Shown: positions 1 through 12,300, counted from the first letter of the stretch. The stretch is 50,000 bases of DNA from Glandiceps talaboti (GCF_964340395.1 NC_135567.1:14927806-14977805); one strand, 5' to 3'. Notes: generated by a model from the letters alone, not told the origin. Translations and numbers: made by a program.

Positions 1-697
1 AAAACTGTTCTAATCAAATGATGGTATGTAATACAAGTCTCTGTATTTCCAACATACTGTGCCAAGTGTTATTAATCCAATTCATATGTTTACTTTCCCT
101 GTTTGTAGCAGGTTCCATTTGTCCATGGTCTGATGTCGGCAGTTGTAAATAAACTGATAAAAGCATATCAACCTATATCACAGACACCCACTGTTTTTTT
201 GTTTTCATCACTTATCTTATTGTCTTTTCCTAATTTGGCTTTGGATGAATTTTTTTCTTTACTTCCCTCATGCAAGCAAACATGCCATAATTTTTTTGAC
301 AGTTGTATATGTGGGGGGGGGGGGGTATTTTTATCACAAAGTGTAGTCCAGCATATCAATTATAATCCAATCAAATTGTGGAGTGTATTCATATAACCCA
401 ATCAAATTGCATGTTCTTATAATCCAATCAAATTGTGTGTTTCAAATCAAGCATAAGTGAATTGGGTAGATGCACAGTTTCCCTGTCTGTAGCAGATGCA
501 ATATTTGGTGACCTACTACAAGAGATGATGATGCATGAATAAGTACATCTAGGGAGCTTTAATTCATGACTCCCTAGCTTCGGGACAAGTGTGTGATATT
601 ACCAAACTGCAGTTGTGCTGAGAAAATCATTTGTTGTGTTTCACCTTCCTCTACACAGACAATACAGGAGTAAACTGGTTCTCAAGTTGTCTAAAAA
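1..697. other. Upstream flank of FAIM; possible 5' UTR
   Basis: No coding exon was recognised here. At about 350-440 a ~30 bp unit containing 'ataatccaatcaaattg' is repeated about three times, and there is a run of G at 310-326. The phrase 'ttccctgt(t/c)tgtagcag' occurs twice (near 95 and 478) and looks like an acceptor, so untranslated FAIM exons may lie here. An acceptor-like 'ctctacacag' sits about 40 bases before the FAIM ATG. The transcription start cannot be placed from sequence alone. Confidence 0.4.
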
Positions 698-2048
698 ATG
701 AATGACACCGTGGCCGTGTGGGATGTGGCACTTAGTGATGGTGTACACAAAGTGGAATTTGAACATGGTACAACGTCAGGGAAACGTGTTATCGTTGTTG
801 ATGGCAAGGTAAAGTCAGCTCTCTCAGTTTTATTTATGATAATCCTTCTAACCTTTATTCCGGTTTTTTTCCAATTGACCCCCTCTCCCTCCCCTCATTC
901 TCTCGTAGGTTTTTTGTACAAACAGATACCCCCTCATAGAAAGAGGATTTCTAAAAGACAAGAATTTTGTTGTGGGTCAAAATGATAAAAATTGTGTTTT
1001 TTTTTTGTTTTTTGTTTTTTTTTGAGTCATCACATAATAAGTACTAAAGCATACAAACATGACATGACGGTGTTACAAGACATGGCTGTGTTTCAGTGGC
1101 TTGGCAAATAAAAATAATTTTAAAAAAAATAATTTAAAAAAATTGAAAGAAAAAAATTGATTGAACTAAGACAATGTGACCTTTTAGAGTCTATTTGATG
1201 AGCAGTGATGTCTTGACGTTGTGACACAAAAAAATATGTTGTTCTCCTCCTACCTCCTCACTGTTTCATGACTGAAAAAAAACATAATTTTTCATAATTT
1301 TGACCCACAACTTAAATATTGTTTTCCCAGGAGCTTATCTTAAAACGTTGGCTGGGCTAGCCTAGAATCCACGTGAATGGCAGTTTTGAATTAATTTCTC
1401 ACAGTCATCAACCATCGACTATTGTCTGTTCTGATCTGTGTGCTCTCTAATAATAGCCAAATTTTGTTTTGAGTCAAAACTGGCATTTCTTGTGAGTCAC
1501 AAATAGTAAGAGATAGGGGAACACCAAATTTTAGTGTGCCACTAGAAATTGTGTGCATCAGTGGCACATCAAATTAGCTTAGAGGGCAAACTCACCACAT
1601 AGTAAGAGATAGGGGAACACCAAATTTTGCTGTGTCACAAGAAATTGTGTTCGTCAGTGGCATGTCAAATTGGCTTAGAAGGTACACTCACCACATAGTA
1701 AGAGATAGGGAATACCAAATTTTAGTGTGTCACTAGACATTGTGTGTGTCAGTGGCACATCAAATTGGCTTAGAAGACACACTGTTTCTCATGGTCATTA
1801 GAACAGACTATTGTCTGTTCTAACACCTTGGTGTATTGTCTCATTAATTATCTATAGAGTAGTGCATCTTTTGTCGGAAATAATTACCTTAATTGACTTT
1901 TAGAATTTGCTGTTACAGTAGGAGATATATGTAGGTCATTGCAAATTGCTTCCTTTTAGAATAATTGCCTCACCCCGTTGTTATCAAGTTTAATGAGTGC
2001 AGCTTCTAATAGGAAGCAATTTGTATGTACCATTGTACTCTCTTATAT

Positions 2049-2128
<80 letters not shown>

Positions 2129-2149
2129 CAGACAGACAGAGAAACAGAG

Positions 2150-2192
<43 letters not shown>

Positions 2193-5100
2193 GACGGAGA
2201 GAGAGAGAGAGATACAGATACAGATACAGAATACACATAAGAAAAGGGTGTCTATCATTATTTTGTGGTAACCATAACAACCTGGTAGAATAAGCTCTTT
2301 TTTTTTGTTACAAATTACATAAAACAAAATACCGTATAATTTATAGGGTTCCACCTTGGCCTTTGTAGAGTAGTGGGTTCCATCCTATAATTTACAGGGT
2401 TCTCCCCAGGCCTTTATAGAGTAGTGGGTTCCACCCTAGGGTTCTCCCCAGCCCTTTATAGAGTAGTGGTTTCCACTCTATAATTTACAGGGTTCTCCCC
2501 AGCCCTTTATAGAGTAGTGGTTTCCACTCTATAATTTACAGGGTTCTCCCCAGGCCTTTATAGAGTAGTGGGTTCCACCCTAGGGTTCTCCCCAGCCCTT
2601 TATAGAGTAGTGGGTTTCCACTCTATAATTTACAGGGTTCTCCCCAGCCCTTTATAGAGTAGTGGTTTCCACTCTATAATTTACAGGGTTCTCCCCAGCC
2701 CTTTATAGAGTAGTGGGTTTCCACTCTATAATTTACAGGGTTCTCCCCAGGCCTTTATAGAGTAGTGGGTTTCCACTCTATAATTTACAGGGTTCTCCCC
2801 AGGCCTTTATAGAGTAGTGGGTTTCCACTCTATAATTTACAGGGTTCTCCCCAGCCCTTTATAGAGTAGTGGGTTTCCACTCTATAATTTACAGGGTTCT
2901 CCCCAGCCCTTTATAGAGTAGTGGTTTCCACTCTATAATTTACAGGGTTCTCCCCAGCCCTTTATAGAGTAGTGGTTTCCACTCTATAATTTACAGGGTT
3001 CTCCCCAGGCCTTTATAGAGTAGTGGGTTCCACCCTAGGGTTCTCCCCAGCCCTTTATAGAGTAGTGGGTTTCCACTCTATAATTTACAGGGTTCTCCCC
3101 AGGCCTTTATAGAGTAGTGGGTTTCCACTCTATAATTTACAGGGTTCTCCCCAGGCCTTTATAGAGTAGTGGGTTCCACCCTATAATTTACAGGGTTCTC
3201 CCCAGGCCTTTATAGAGTAGTGGGTTTCCACTCTATAATTTATAGGGTTCTCACCAGCCCTTTATAGAGTAGTGGGTTTCCACTCTATAATTTACAGGGT
3301 TCAACCCAGCCCTTTATAGAGTAGTGGGTTTCCACTCTATAATTTACAGGGTTCTCCCCAACCCTTTATAGAGTAGTGGGTTCCACCCTATAATTTACAG
3401 GGTTCTCCCCAGGCCTTTATAAAGTAGTGGGTTCCACCCTAGGGTTCTGCCCAGGCCTTTATAGAGTAGTGGGTTTCCACTCTATAAAGCCATAGCCCTG
3501 GTTCTAATCAAGGGCTGACACCTCATTAGCTGAACATTCATCGGGCTGTACTGTAATTTGCAAGGTTCTCCCCAGCGCATTATAGCCAGAGGGTAAATAA
3601 TTATAGCCTTTGTATTTTTTAAAAAGCGGAAATTAATGAACGTAGTATTAATAATAATATACTGTGATGTTATGTTATCAAAGTTTTTCGCAACTGTATA
3701 AATACATTTTCTTGGAAAAACACTGCAGCATGGAGGAGTACTTAATCTATGTTACATGTACCTTACATTCTATCTAAATAACAAAGTTCAGAAACAGTTC
3801 ATGTGAAAGCAGTGCTCTATATCCACATTCTGTTGTCATGGTGACAGTGATGTTGTTTGTAATAGTTACTATAACAACAGTAGAACATCTATGCAAGCTT
3901 GCATACACATACATATACAGTGTTCTTGTAACTACATGTTAACTCCATGTACATGTATATCATGCCAAGCTTGAGAGTAGTCCCGGTCACTAATTAATAT
4001 TCATCATAATTTGCATAATTAATATTCATGAATAAATTAATGATACACTCAAAGTACATGGTGTATTATCATATCCAGTATCTATAGTAAATACAAATGT
4101 ACATTGTACCCCAAATAACGGATGCCAGAATACCAGTATCTCCCTCCCCTTTCATGTCCCTCCATTGAATTAAAAATAATACCAGTGATTATCGTCCATG
4201 CATACCCCCCCCCTCCCTCCCCCTTCTCCTCACCCATATTCCCCCATCCCCCTCCCCTTCTCCTTCCATCTCAAAAATCAAAATGATCTGTACATAAAAT
4301 ACATGTGCATGTTAACACTGTGCAATAGCAACAGCTCCCTGCATACATGTACATGTGTATCCATATATTATGTTGCTATGGTAACACTGACATTTCTCTC
4401 AGTCTGTCACCATAGCAATCATTCTACTCTGCTGTACAACTAATATCAGTTTACTCCTTACTAAATTTAGTCTGATAACTGACCCCCTAAGCTTGCAATT
4501 TTTAGTTTGACATTTAAATAGAAGTCCAGCTACAGAGTAAAGTACTCTCCCTCAACCCAGTGTTCCCCTTAACAAAGATTAATGTTTTGTGCACATACAT
4601 GCATGTCTACCCCCAACCAATTAACTCGTACTCCCCCATAAAGAAAGAAAAATTTCAAAAAAGAAAGATGAAAAACATCCTTTTCTTTCTATTACATACA
4701 ATGTATATGTACTTGTACATGCTCATCAAGAGCATCATGCGTTGCTATGGTAACACTGTTTCTGTCACCACGGCATCCATTGTACTCTGCATCTCAACTA
4801 ATAATATCATCATGCTGCATACATGTACTAGGTAGTCATAAACTGAACCCGAGCCACTTGTATTAGTTTGACATTTTTGATTAGATTCCATGAACTGAAA
4901 GATATGTAAAACATGTAATTTAGCTGTGAAATCGTGACTGTGATAGCGATATGACATTTCAAGATTTGGATTTCTGCATGCTATGAATACTGATTTCTAT
5001 TCGGATATACCAAATACATGTGATATTCACTCCTATTTATACGGTCCAGTTGGTCGTTTTAGAAATGTTTACCATTTCTAATCGATTATGCATTCATTGT

Positions 5101-8100
5101 AACTCCGAAGAAGTAGAGGATGAAAAATATGTTTGTCATGAGATGTAAACTATGCGGTGATCTCAGAAATATTATGTTTGAATTAGTTAGCAAAGACAAT
5201 GATCTTTTTGTAAATTTCAAGTTCTGATTTATTTTATTAGATCACTAGCAATATTTAGTAAAAGTGCCTTCAGTAGAAGAAGAGAAAGGTTGTATATGAG
5301 TAATTTGTAATTTATTTATTTGTAAATATTTGCATTATTGTGATAAAACTTAAATTACATACATGTAATAAACAATGTACCAGAGATTACTTGTACTGGT
5401 GCGTGCAAATACTAGTGGTATAATTTATAGAATAATCTGTCACTATTAATATTTGTGGTCATGTGTTAAAATAATGTTTCCAGACCACTAGAAGATAGTG
5501 TACATGGTATGATAAAACCTTTAGAGGCGGAGTTTGCAGATCTCGGTAGTACGGCTTATGGGCCTTCCTGAAGTTGGACCCTTCAGCCTGTTCAACCTCA
5601 GTCCGTAAAACTCATATCCAGGCCGTAAAGACTATTTGTGTACAAGGAATAATGGTATACTCATTTGCATATCATTTGCATATGTAAATGATTGTCAGTC
5701 ATGCACTCCATTCCAAATACTACAATGCATATGCACAGGGGCAAGTAAAAATACATATGTAATGTCCTTGAAAATGTTCATCAGGTCGGTAAAACATTGT
5801 ATTATAATGGTTGTTTTCACACCTGCAGAAAGAACTGTTAAGTACTATCATATGCTAATGATATGCAAATAGATATGCAAATTAGGGCGACCCTAATGTA
5901 CGTAATGTACGTAATGCATATCAACAAAAAAGTCAGTTATTTTCTTTTTTATTTTCAGGAAATCATGAGGAAAAACTGGATGTTTAAATTAGTTGGTAGA
6001 GAAGTATTTGATATTGGTAAAGGGAAGGTCAAGGGTGCCATTAATATAGATGCTGTCAGTGGATTTGCATATGAATACATTTTAGAAGTCAACGGTAAAA
6101 GTTTAAAGAAGTTTACAGAACACAGATCAAAGACAGCTAAAGTTTGGTCCTTTCTACTAGATGGTGTAGATACTAGGATAGTTTTAGGTGAGTTTTGTCT
6201 TCTTTGTTCTGATTGGTCATTAAGCAGATGATAAGCATGGTTGTTGTAAAAATTGTCCAATTGGAAAGCTTGTTACTTGCAGTCTTCTCTCTGATTGGTC
6301 ATAATTACCATAATGTTGTAAAATTGTCCAATCAGGAAGCTTGTTACTTGTGTTCTTCACCCTGATTGGATACTAACCAGATGAGAAGCACCAACATTGT
6401 AAAAATATCGAATGGCAAAAGGAGAGTTTAGTATTTGACAATGTGTTCTTCAGTTAAAAAAGATTATAATATAAATGATCTAATTTCATGATTTTGTTCA
6501 AATATTTTTTTTTTCAAATGTTGATATTTCCTTTCCAAATTTTGTGTTTTTAATCTCTTCTCATTTTGCTTATACAGAAAAAGTAACAATGGATGTTTGG
6601 TGTAATGGTGAAACCCTACAGACAGCAGTAAGTTACTATCATCTAGTTATAACTTATATTCTAGTTTAGGTAATTTGAGTTAGCCCTCTAATGATAGTGA
6701 AAGTTTGTTTTGAGTCAAATTACTAAAACTGGTATTTCTTGTGAGTCACCACATAGTAAGAGATACGGGAACACCAAATTTTGGTGCGTCACTAGAAATT
6801 GTGTGCCTCAGAGGCATGTCAAATTGGCTTAGAGGACACACTGTACCACATAGTAAGAGATAGGGGAACACTAAATTTTGGTGCGACACTAGAAATTGTG
6901 TGCATCAGTGGGGTGTCAAATTGGCTTAGAGGGCACACTCACCACATAGTAAGAGATAGGGGAACACCAAATTTTGGTGCATCACTAGAAATTGTGTGCA
7001 TCAGTGGTGCATCAAATTGGCTTAGAGGGCACACTCACCACATAGTAAGAGATAGGGGAACACTAAATTTTGGTGTGTCGCTAGAAATTGTGTGCGTCAG
7101 TGGCACTTCGAATTGGCTTAGAGGGCACACTGCCCACATAGTAAGAGATAGGAGAACACCAAATTTTGGTGTGTCGCTAGAAATTGTGTGCGTCTGTGGC
7201 ATGTCAAATTGGCTTAGAGGGCACACTCACCACATAGTAAGAGATAGGGGAACACCAAATTTTGGTGTGTCACTAGAAATTGTGTGCGTCAGTGGCACTT
7301 CGAATTGGCTTAGAGGGCACACTGCCCACATAGTAAGAGATAGGAGAACACCAAATTTTGGTGTGTCGCTAGAAATTGTGTGCGTCAGTGGCATGTCAAA
7401 TTGGCTTAGAGGGCACACTCACCACATAGTAAGAGATAGGGGAACACCAAATTTTGGTGTGTCACTAGAAATTGTGTGTGTAAGTGGCATGTCAAATTGG
7501 ATTAGAGGGCACACTCACCACATAGTAAGAGATAGGGGAACACCAAATTTTGGTGCATCACTAGAAATTGTGTGTGTCAGTGGCATGTCAAATTGGATTA
7601 GATGGCACACTCACCACATAGTAAGAGATAGGGGAACACCAAATTTTGGTGCATCACTAGAAATTGTGTGTGTCAGTGGCATGTCAAATTGGCTTGGAGG
7701 TCACACTCACCACATAGTAAGAGATAGGGGAACACCAAATTTTGGTGTGTCGCTAGAAATTGTGTGCATCAGTGGTATGTCAAATTGGCTTAGAGGGCAC
7801 ACTCACCACATAGTAAGAGATAGGGGAACACCAAATTTTGGTGCGTCACTAGAAATTGTGTGAATCAGTGGCGTGTCAAATTGGCTTAGAGGGTACACTC
7901 ACCACATAGTAAGAGATAGGGGAACACCAAATTTTGGTGCGTCACTAGAAATTGTGTGCATCAGTGGCACGTCAAACTTGCTTAGAGGGCACACTCACCA
8001 CATAGTAAGAGATAGGGGAACACCAAATTTTGGTGTGGCACTAGAAATTGTGTGTGTCAGTGGCATGTCAAATTGGCTTAGAGGGTACACTCACCACATA

Positions 8101-11100
8101 GTAAGAGGTAGGGGAACACCAAATTTTGGTGTGTCGCTAGAAATTGTGTGCATCAGTGGCACGTCAAACTTGCTTAGAGGGCACACTCACCACATAGTAA
8201 GAGATAGGGGAACACCAAAGTTTGGTGTGGCACTAGAAATTGTGTGTCAGTGGCATGTCAAATTGGCTTAGAGGGTACACTCACCACATAGTAAGAGGTA
8301 GGGGAACACCAAATTTTGGTGTGTCGCTAGAAATTGTGTGCATCAGTGGCACGTCAAACTTGCTTAGAGGGCACACTCACCACATAGTAAGAGATAGGGG
8401 AACACCAAATTTTGGTGCATCACTAGAAATTGTGTGTGTCAGTGGCATGTCAAATTGGCTTAGAGGGCACACTCCCCACATAGTAAGAGATAGGGGAACA
8501 CCAAATTTTGGTGCATCACTAGAAATGTGTGTGTTAGTGGCATGTCAAATTGGCTTAGAGGGCACACTCACCACATAGTAAGAGATAGGGGAACACCAAA
8601 TTTTGGTGTGGCACTAGAAATTGTGTGCATCAGTGGCGTGTCAAATTGGCTTAGAGGGCACACTCACCACATAGTAAGAGATAGGGGAACACCAAATTTT
8701 GATGTGTCACTAGAAATTGTGTGTCAGTGGCACATCAAATTGGCTTAGAGGGCATACTCACCACATAGTAAGAGATAGGGGAACACCAAATTTTGGTGTG
8801 GCACTAGAAATTGTGTGCATCAGTGGCGTGTCAAATTGGCTTAGAGGGCACACTCACCACATAGTAAGAGATAGGGGAACACCAAATTTTGGTGTGGCAC
8901 TAGAAATTGTGTGTCAGTGGCGTGTCAAATTGGCTTAGAGGGCACACTCACCACATAGTAAGAGATAGGGGAACACCAAATTTTGGTGTGGCACTAGAAA
9001 TTGTGTGTCAGTGGCGTGTCAAATTGGCTTAGAGGGCACACTCACCACATAGTAAGAGATAGGGGAACACCAAATTTTGGTGTGGCACTAGAAATTGTGT
9101 GTCAGTGGCGTGTCAAATTGGCTTAGAGGGCACACTGCACACATAGTAAGAGATAGGGGAACACCAAATTTTGGTGCGTCACTAGAAATTGTGTGCGTCA
9201 GTGGCATGTCAAATTGGTTTAGAGGGCACACTGCACACATAGTAAGAGATAGGGGAACACCAAATTTTGGTGCGTCACTAGAAATTGTGTGCGTCAGTGG
9301 CATGTCAAATTGGCTTAGAGGGTACACTCACCACATAGTAAGAGATAGGGGAACACCAAATTTTGGTGTGGCACTAGAAATTGTGTGCATCAGTGGCGTG
9401 TCAAATTGGCTTAGAGGGCACACTCACCACATAGTAAGAGATAGGGGAACACCAAATTTTGGTGTGGCACTAGAAATTGTGTGTCAGTGGCGTGTCAAAT
9501 TGGCTTAGAGGGCACACTCACCACATAGTAAGAGATAGGGGAACACCAAATTTTGGTGTGGCACTAGAAATTGTGTGTCAGTGGCGTGTCAAATTGGCTT
9601 AGAGGGCACACTCACCACATAGTAAGAGATAGGGGAACACCAAATTTTGGTGTGGCACTAGAAATTGTGTGTCAGTGGCATGTCAAATTGGCTTAGAGGG
9701 CACACTCACCACATAGTAAGAGATAGGGGAACACCAAATTTTGGTGTGTCACTAGAAATTGTGTGCGTCAGTGGCATGTCAAATTGGCTTAGAGGGTACA
9801 CTCACCACATAGTAAGAGATAGGGGAACACTAAATTTTGGTGTGGCACTAGAAATTGTGTGCGTCAGTGGCATGTCAAATTGGCTTAGAGGGCACACTCA
9901 CCACATAGTAAGAGATAGGGGAACACCAAATTTTGGTGTGGCACTAGAAATTGTGTGTCAGTGGCATGTCAAATTGGCTTAGAGGGCACACTCACCACAT
10001 AGTAAGAGATAGGGGAACACCAAATTTTGGTGCGTCACTAGAAATTGTGTGCGTCAGTGGCATGTCAAATTGGCTTAGAGGGCACACTCACCACATAGTA
10101 AGAGATAGGGGAACACCAAATTTTGGTGTGGCACTAGAAATTGTGTGCGTCAGTGGCATGTCAAATTGGCTTAGAGGGCACACTCACCACATAGTAAGAG
10201 ATAGGGGAACTCTAAATTATGGTGCGACACTAGAAATTGTGTGAATCAGTGGCACTTCAAATTGGCTGAGTGGGTACAATCACCACATAGTAATAGATAG
10301 GGGAACACCAAATTTTAGTGTGTCACTAGAAATTGTGTGTCAGTGGCATGTCAAATTGGCTTAGAGGGCACACTGGTTACCTACTGTTCAGTTTAGCCAT
10401 TTTCATATGCAGCGTCACATAGGCTGCCCCTAGATGAGGGAAAATTACACTGAAACATTTTCATATCTGACCCAAGTCCTTGCACGTTCCATATTCCATG
10501 TCTGGAGAATGTCCGTCGTTCCATGTAATACATAAAGTTACGTGTAAATGTACGACAAGATCTCAAAATAAGAACACAAAACATGGAGAAAAAGAGCCCT
10601 AAATTAAAGTATAGAGGTGTTAATTCTAAACTATTTCTTGAAACATTATTTGTTTTAATTGTGTAATATGCCATTCCAAACTGCTAACAGGAAATTGACA
10701 ATATAGCACCCTCGCTCAAATTGGGGGTATCACCACCTCAATAGAAATTAGAACTGTTTCTTAACAGCTTTGTCTATTGGTATCCTGTAGAAGTGTTTTC
10801 GTATTGTTCAGACAACGAGTGTGGAAATCAGCAGTACTCTATAATTAACCAAGTAACCTATACCATGTATACCCCCAAGGTACACACAGACAGGAAGTAG
10901 AGCGCCACCATGTGGCAAATTTTGGAAAGGCATAGTAGTTGTGTATGTCTGATGAATTTGTTGACATCAAATAACAGCATACTATATATGTTTTTCTACG
11001 TAGGGTGAATTTGTTGACATTCCCGTCAAATAACAGCATACTATATATGTTTTTCTACATAGGGTGAATTTGTAGATGGTGGATCTGAAACTCATTTTGA

Positions 11101-11221
11101 AGTCCGAGATCATGCGTGTTACATCAAAGCAATCAGTTCAGGCAAGAAACGAGAAGGAATAGTCCACAGTCTTGTAGTAGATGGTAATGAAATACCAGAA
11201 ACACATGAAGAATCAGGCTGA
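698..11221 (+). CDS. FAIM: Fas apoptotic inhibitory molecule (FAIM), 4 coding exons
   Basis: The coding exons are 698-808, 5959-6187, 6578-6627 and 11063-11221. They join in frame (111+229+50+159 nt) into 182 residues plus TGA, close to the ~179 residues of vertebrate short FAIM. Each intron starts GT and ends AG. The start ATG is preceded by an in-frame TAA six bases upstream, and the protein opens [20 protein letters not shown], the typical FAIM N-terminus. Other family landmarks are '[10 protein letters not shown]', '[13 protein letters not shown]', 'VNGKSLKKF', 'MDVWCNG', '[15 protein letters not shown]' and a C-terminal 'VDGNEIPE'. FAIM is a cytosolic all-beta protein with no enzymatic motif; in mammals it counters Fas-induced death and limits protein aggregation. 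Introns 1 (~5.2 kb) and 3 (~4.4 kb) are inflated by tandem repeats. The exon 4 acceptor has a duplicated copy just upstream. The gene converges with ATIC. Confidence 0.95.
1443..1780 (+). mobile_element. Short copy of the 96-bp-monomer element (3 monomers)
   Basis: This lies in FAIM intron 1. It begins with the element head 'ctctaataatagccaaattt' followed by a 'gagtcaaaactggcatttcttgtgagtcac' type segment. Three ~95 bp monomers follow ('agtaagagataggggaacac', 'caaattttagtgtgtcacta', 'gtcaaattggcttaga'). The same head and monomer make up the large array at 6684-10368 and the copies at 30988 and 33697. The family is not one I recognise. Short terminal complementarity (CCCTCTAA at the head, TTAGAGGG at the tail of better copies) suggests a non-autonomous DNA element. 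Confidence 0.65.
2050..2230. repeat. (GA)n/(GACA)n compound microsatellite
   Basis: A GA dinucleotide run passes into GACA tetranucleotides and ends in GATACA units, inside FAIM intron 1. Open frames on both strands here are products of the repeat and not genes. Confidence 0.95.
2333..3486. repeat. ~52-bp minisatellite array in FAIM intron 1
   Basis: About 20 tandem units contain 'ctataatttacagggttctc' followed by 'cccagccctttatagagtag' and 'tgggtttccact'. Most units are 51-53 bp. A shorter variant of about 35 bp lacks the 'tataatttacagg' portion and reads 'ccaccctagggttctcccca'. Short and long units are interspersed, suggesting unequal exchange. The last unit decays into unique sequence near 3487. 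Confidence 0.95.
3487..5958. other. Remainder of FAIM intron 1; no gene seen
   Basis: AT-rich intronic sequence. Two diverged copies of a segment around 'ttgctatggtaacact' lie about 370 bp apart (near 4300-4450 and 4690-4830), with a weaker third near 3800-3900. A C-rich tract lies at 4204-4262. Two near-identical 'atgcaaat/atttgcat' clusters occur around 5660-5700 and 5850-5885. Frames here are short and resemble no known protein. Confidence 0.5.
6194..6420 (+). repeat. Three ~75-bp units just after the FAIM exon 2 donor
   Basis: Three diverged units read 'gtcttctttgttctgattgg', then 'ttgtaaaaattgtccaat', then 'gaagcttgttacttg'. The first starts six bases after the exon 2 GT donor. The donor itself does not appear to be repeated. 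Confidence 0.7.
6684..10368 (+). repeat. ~3.6 kb satellite of 94/96-bp monomers inside a mobile-element copy (FAIM intron 3)
   Basis: The element head (CCCTCTAATGATAG, then 'gagtcaccacatagtaagag') is followed by about 38 tandem monomers. Each monomer contains 'agtaagagataggggaacac', a near-palindrome 'caccaaattttggtg', 'cactagaaattgtgtg' and 'gtcaaattggcttagagggc'. The standard monomer is 96 bp. A 2-bp-shorter variant ('gtgtgtcagtgg' instead of 'gtgtgcgtcagtgg') is concentrated at 8200-10000. Because 96 is divisible by 3, runs of full-length monomers stay open in one frame, giving repetitive open frames that are not genes. The last monomers are more diverged, as expected at an array edge. Confidence 0.93.
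10369..10940. other. FAIM intron 3 tail; nothing recognised
   Basis: Non-repetitive AT-rich intron sequence between the satellite and the duplicated exon 4 acceptor region. No coding potential or known element was seen. Confidence 0.4.
10948..11062 (+). repeat. Tandemly duplicated splice-acceptor segment before FAIM exon 4
   Basis: The block 'tgaatttgttgacat..caaataacagcatactatatatgtttttctac(g/a)tagGG' occurs about twice directly upstream of exon 4. It includes polypyrimidine tract, AG and the first bases of the exon (GGTGAATTTGT). The decoy acceptor is near 11003. Splicing to it would place an in-frame TAA after about nine codons, so the downstream AG at 11061-11062 is the productive site. 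Confidence 0.8.
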
Positions 11222-11364
11222 AGAAACACCCCTATCTTTTACACATTTTGGAATATTCCTATTTGTTTGCGTGCAAAGATTTGTCTATTTTTGGAAGTAT
11301 AGGTAGTCCCCCTTATCATGCATCTAGACTTATTGTAACCACATAATCTGAACAGAAATGTTCT

Positions 11365-12300
11365 CTGATTGGATGATAATCCCTCGAACATTGTTATATA
11401 CCAAATACCATTGTCTTGCTCAACAAAAAATCTTACTAACATTGTTACATTTTTATCACCTTGCTCAACAAGACTCAGTTATCAACAGTGCTGTATATTA
11501 ATGTCTGGTTTAACAAAAACTTTACCACCAATGCTACATTTTATCATCGAGCTCAACAAAAAATCTAAGGCGTAAAAAAAAATTGCGTGGTTCCGATTAC
11601 ATTCAACTTTAAAATAGGTGGGATGGGTAGATTTTTTTATTTCATTTTTCAAATTTATTTTTTTTCATATGTGAGTGTCTAGTTCAGGTAGATATGTTTT
11701 CCGTTGTTTTCCATATAGTCTCTGTGTTATTGGTTTCTTCTCATCAGATGTACAGCCATTACAGATTGGAAGAACAGTTTTATATTGTCTTTTTCAGTCG
11801 ATGTCAGTTTCCACATCCACTATTTCTAGCGATTTTTCTTTCTTTTTTTCTCAAATATGTAAAAAAAAGTTTAGAGTCAGTGTGAAAAACTAGGTGGGGA
11901 TCAGGTAACCAGAACCAAACAACATTTTTTATTTGGCCTAACCATCATTGTTACATATCTTACCATCATTGCTACATTTTATCATCTGGTTGAACAAAAA
12001 ATCTAACAACCATTGTTACATTTTACCAAAAATTTTACCATCATTGCTACATTTTATCATCTGGTTCAACAAAATCTAACCATTATTGTTACATTTTACC
12101 AAAAATCTTACCATCATTGTTACATTTTATCATCTGGCTCAACAAAATCTAACTATCATTGTTACATTTTACCAAAAATCTTACCATCATTGTTAATTTT
12201 ATCATCTGGCTCAACAAAATCTAACCATTATTGTTACATTGTACCAAAAATCTTACCATCATTGCTACATTTTATCATCTGGGTCATCAAAAACTCTCAG
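11365..12300 (+). repeat. Degenerate ~75-bp tandem repeats, interrupted by a MITE
   Basis: Units containing 'accatcattgttacatttta' and 'tcatctggctcaacaaaatc' recur, cleanly at 12005-12300 and in decayed form at 11390-11560. The element at 11575-11930 sits inside the series, so it probably inserted into an older array downstream of FAIM. Confidence 0.75.
11575..11930 (-). mobile_element. ~355-bp inverted-repeat element, family W copy 1
   Basis: The ends are inverted: 'attgcgtggttccgattac' on the left, and on the right 'ggtaaccagaaccaaacaac', which reads as GTTGTTTGGTTCTGGTTACC on the other strand. Internal landmarks ('acatctgat(a/g)(a/g)gaagaa', 'tattgtc..ttttt', 'tggaaac', 'actatttctagc') match, in opposite orientation, the copy at 46694-47050. 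No transposase frame is present, so it is a MITE-like non-autonomous element. Confidence 0.7.

Noticed and set aside
2006-2354. Frames rich in LSVC or TDRQ (also 35220-35628 and 41212-41565)
   Set aside because: Products of GACA/GTCT microsatellites plus flanking unique sequence; no conserved domain.
6799-7863. 354-residue open frame with a 32-residue repeat, and similar frames to 10244
   Set aside because: It is the translation of 96-bp satellite monomers, open only because 96 is divisible by 3. Related frames appear wherever the array runs without a 94-bp unit. No start context, splice signals or known fold, and it lies inside a FAIM intron.
6749-10368. Regular array considered as CRISPR
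   Set aside because: There are no unique spacers between short repeats, the whole 94/96-bp unit is repeated, the context is eukaryotic intron, and no cas-like gene exists.
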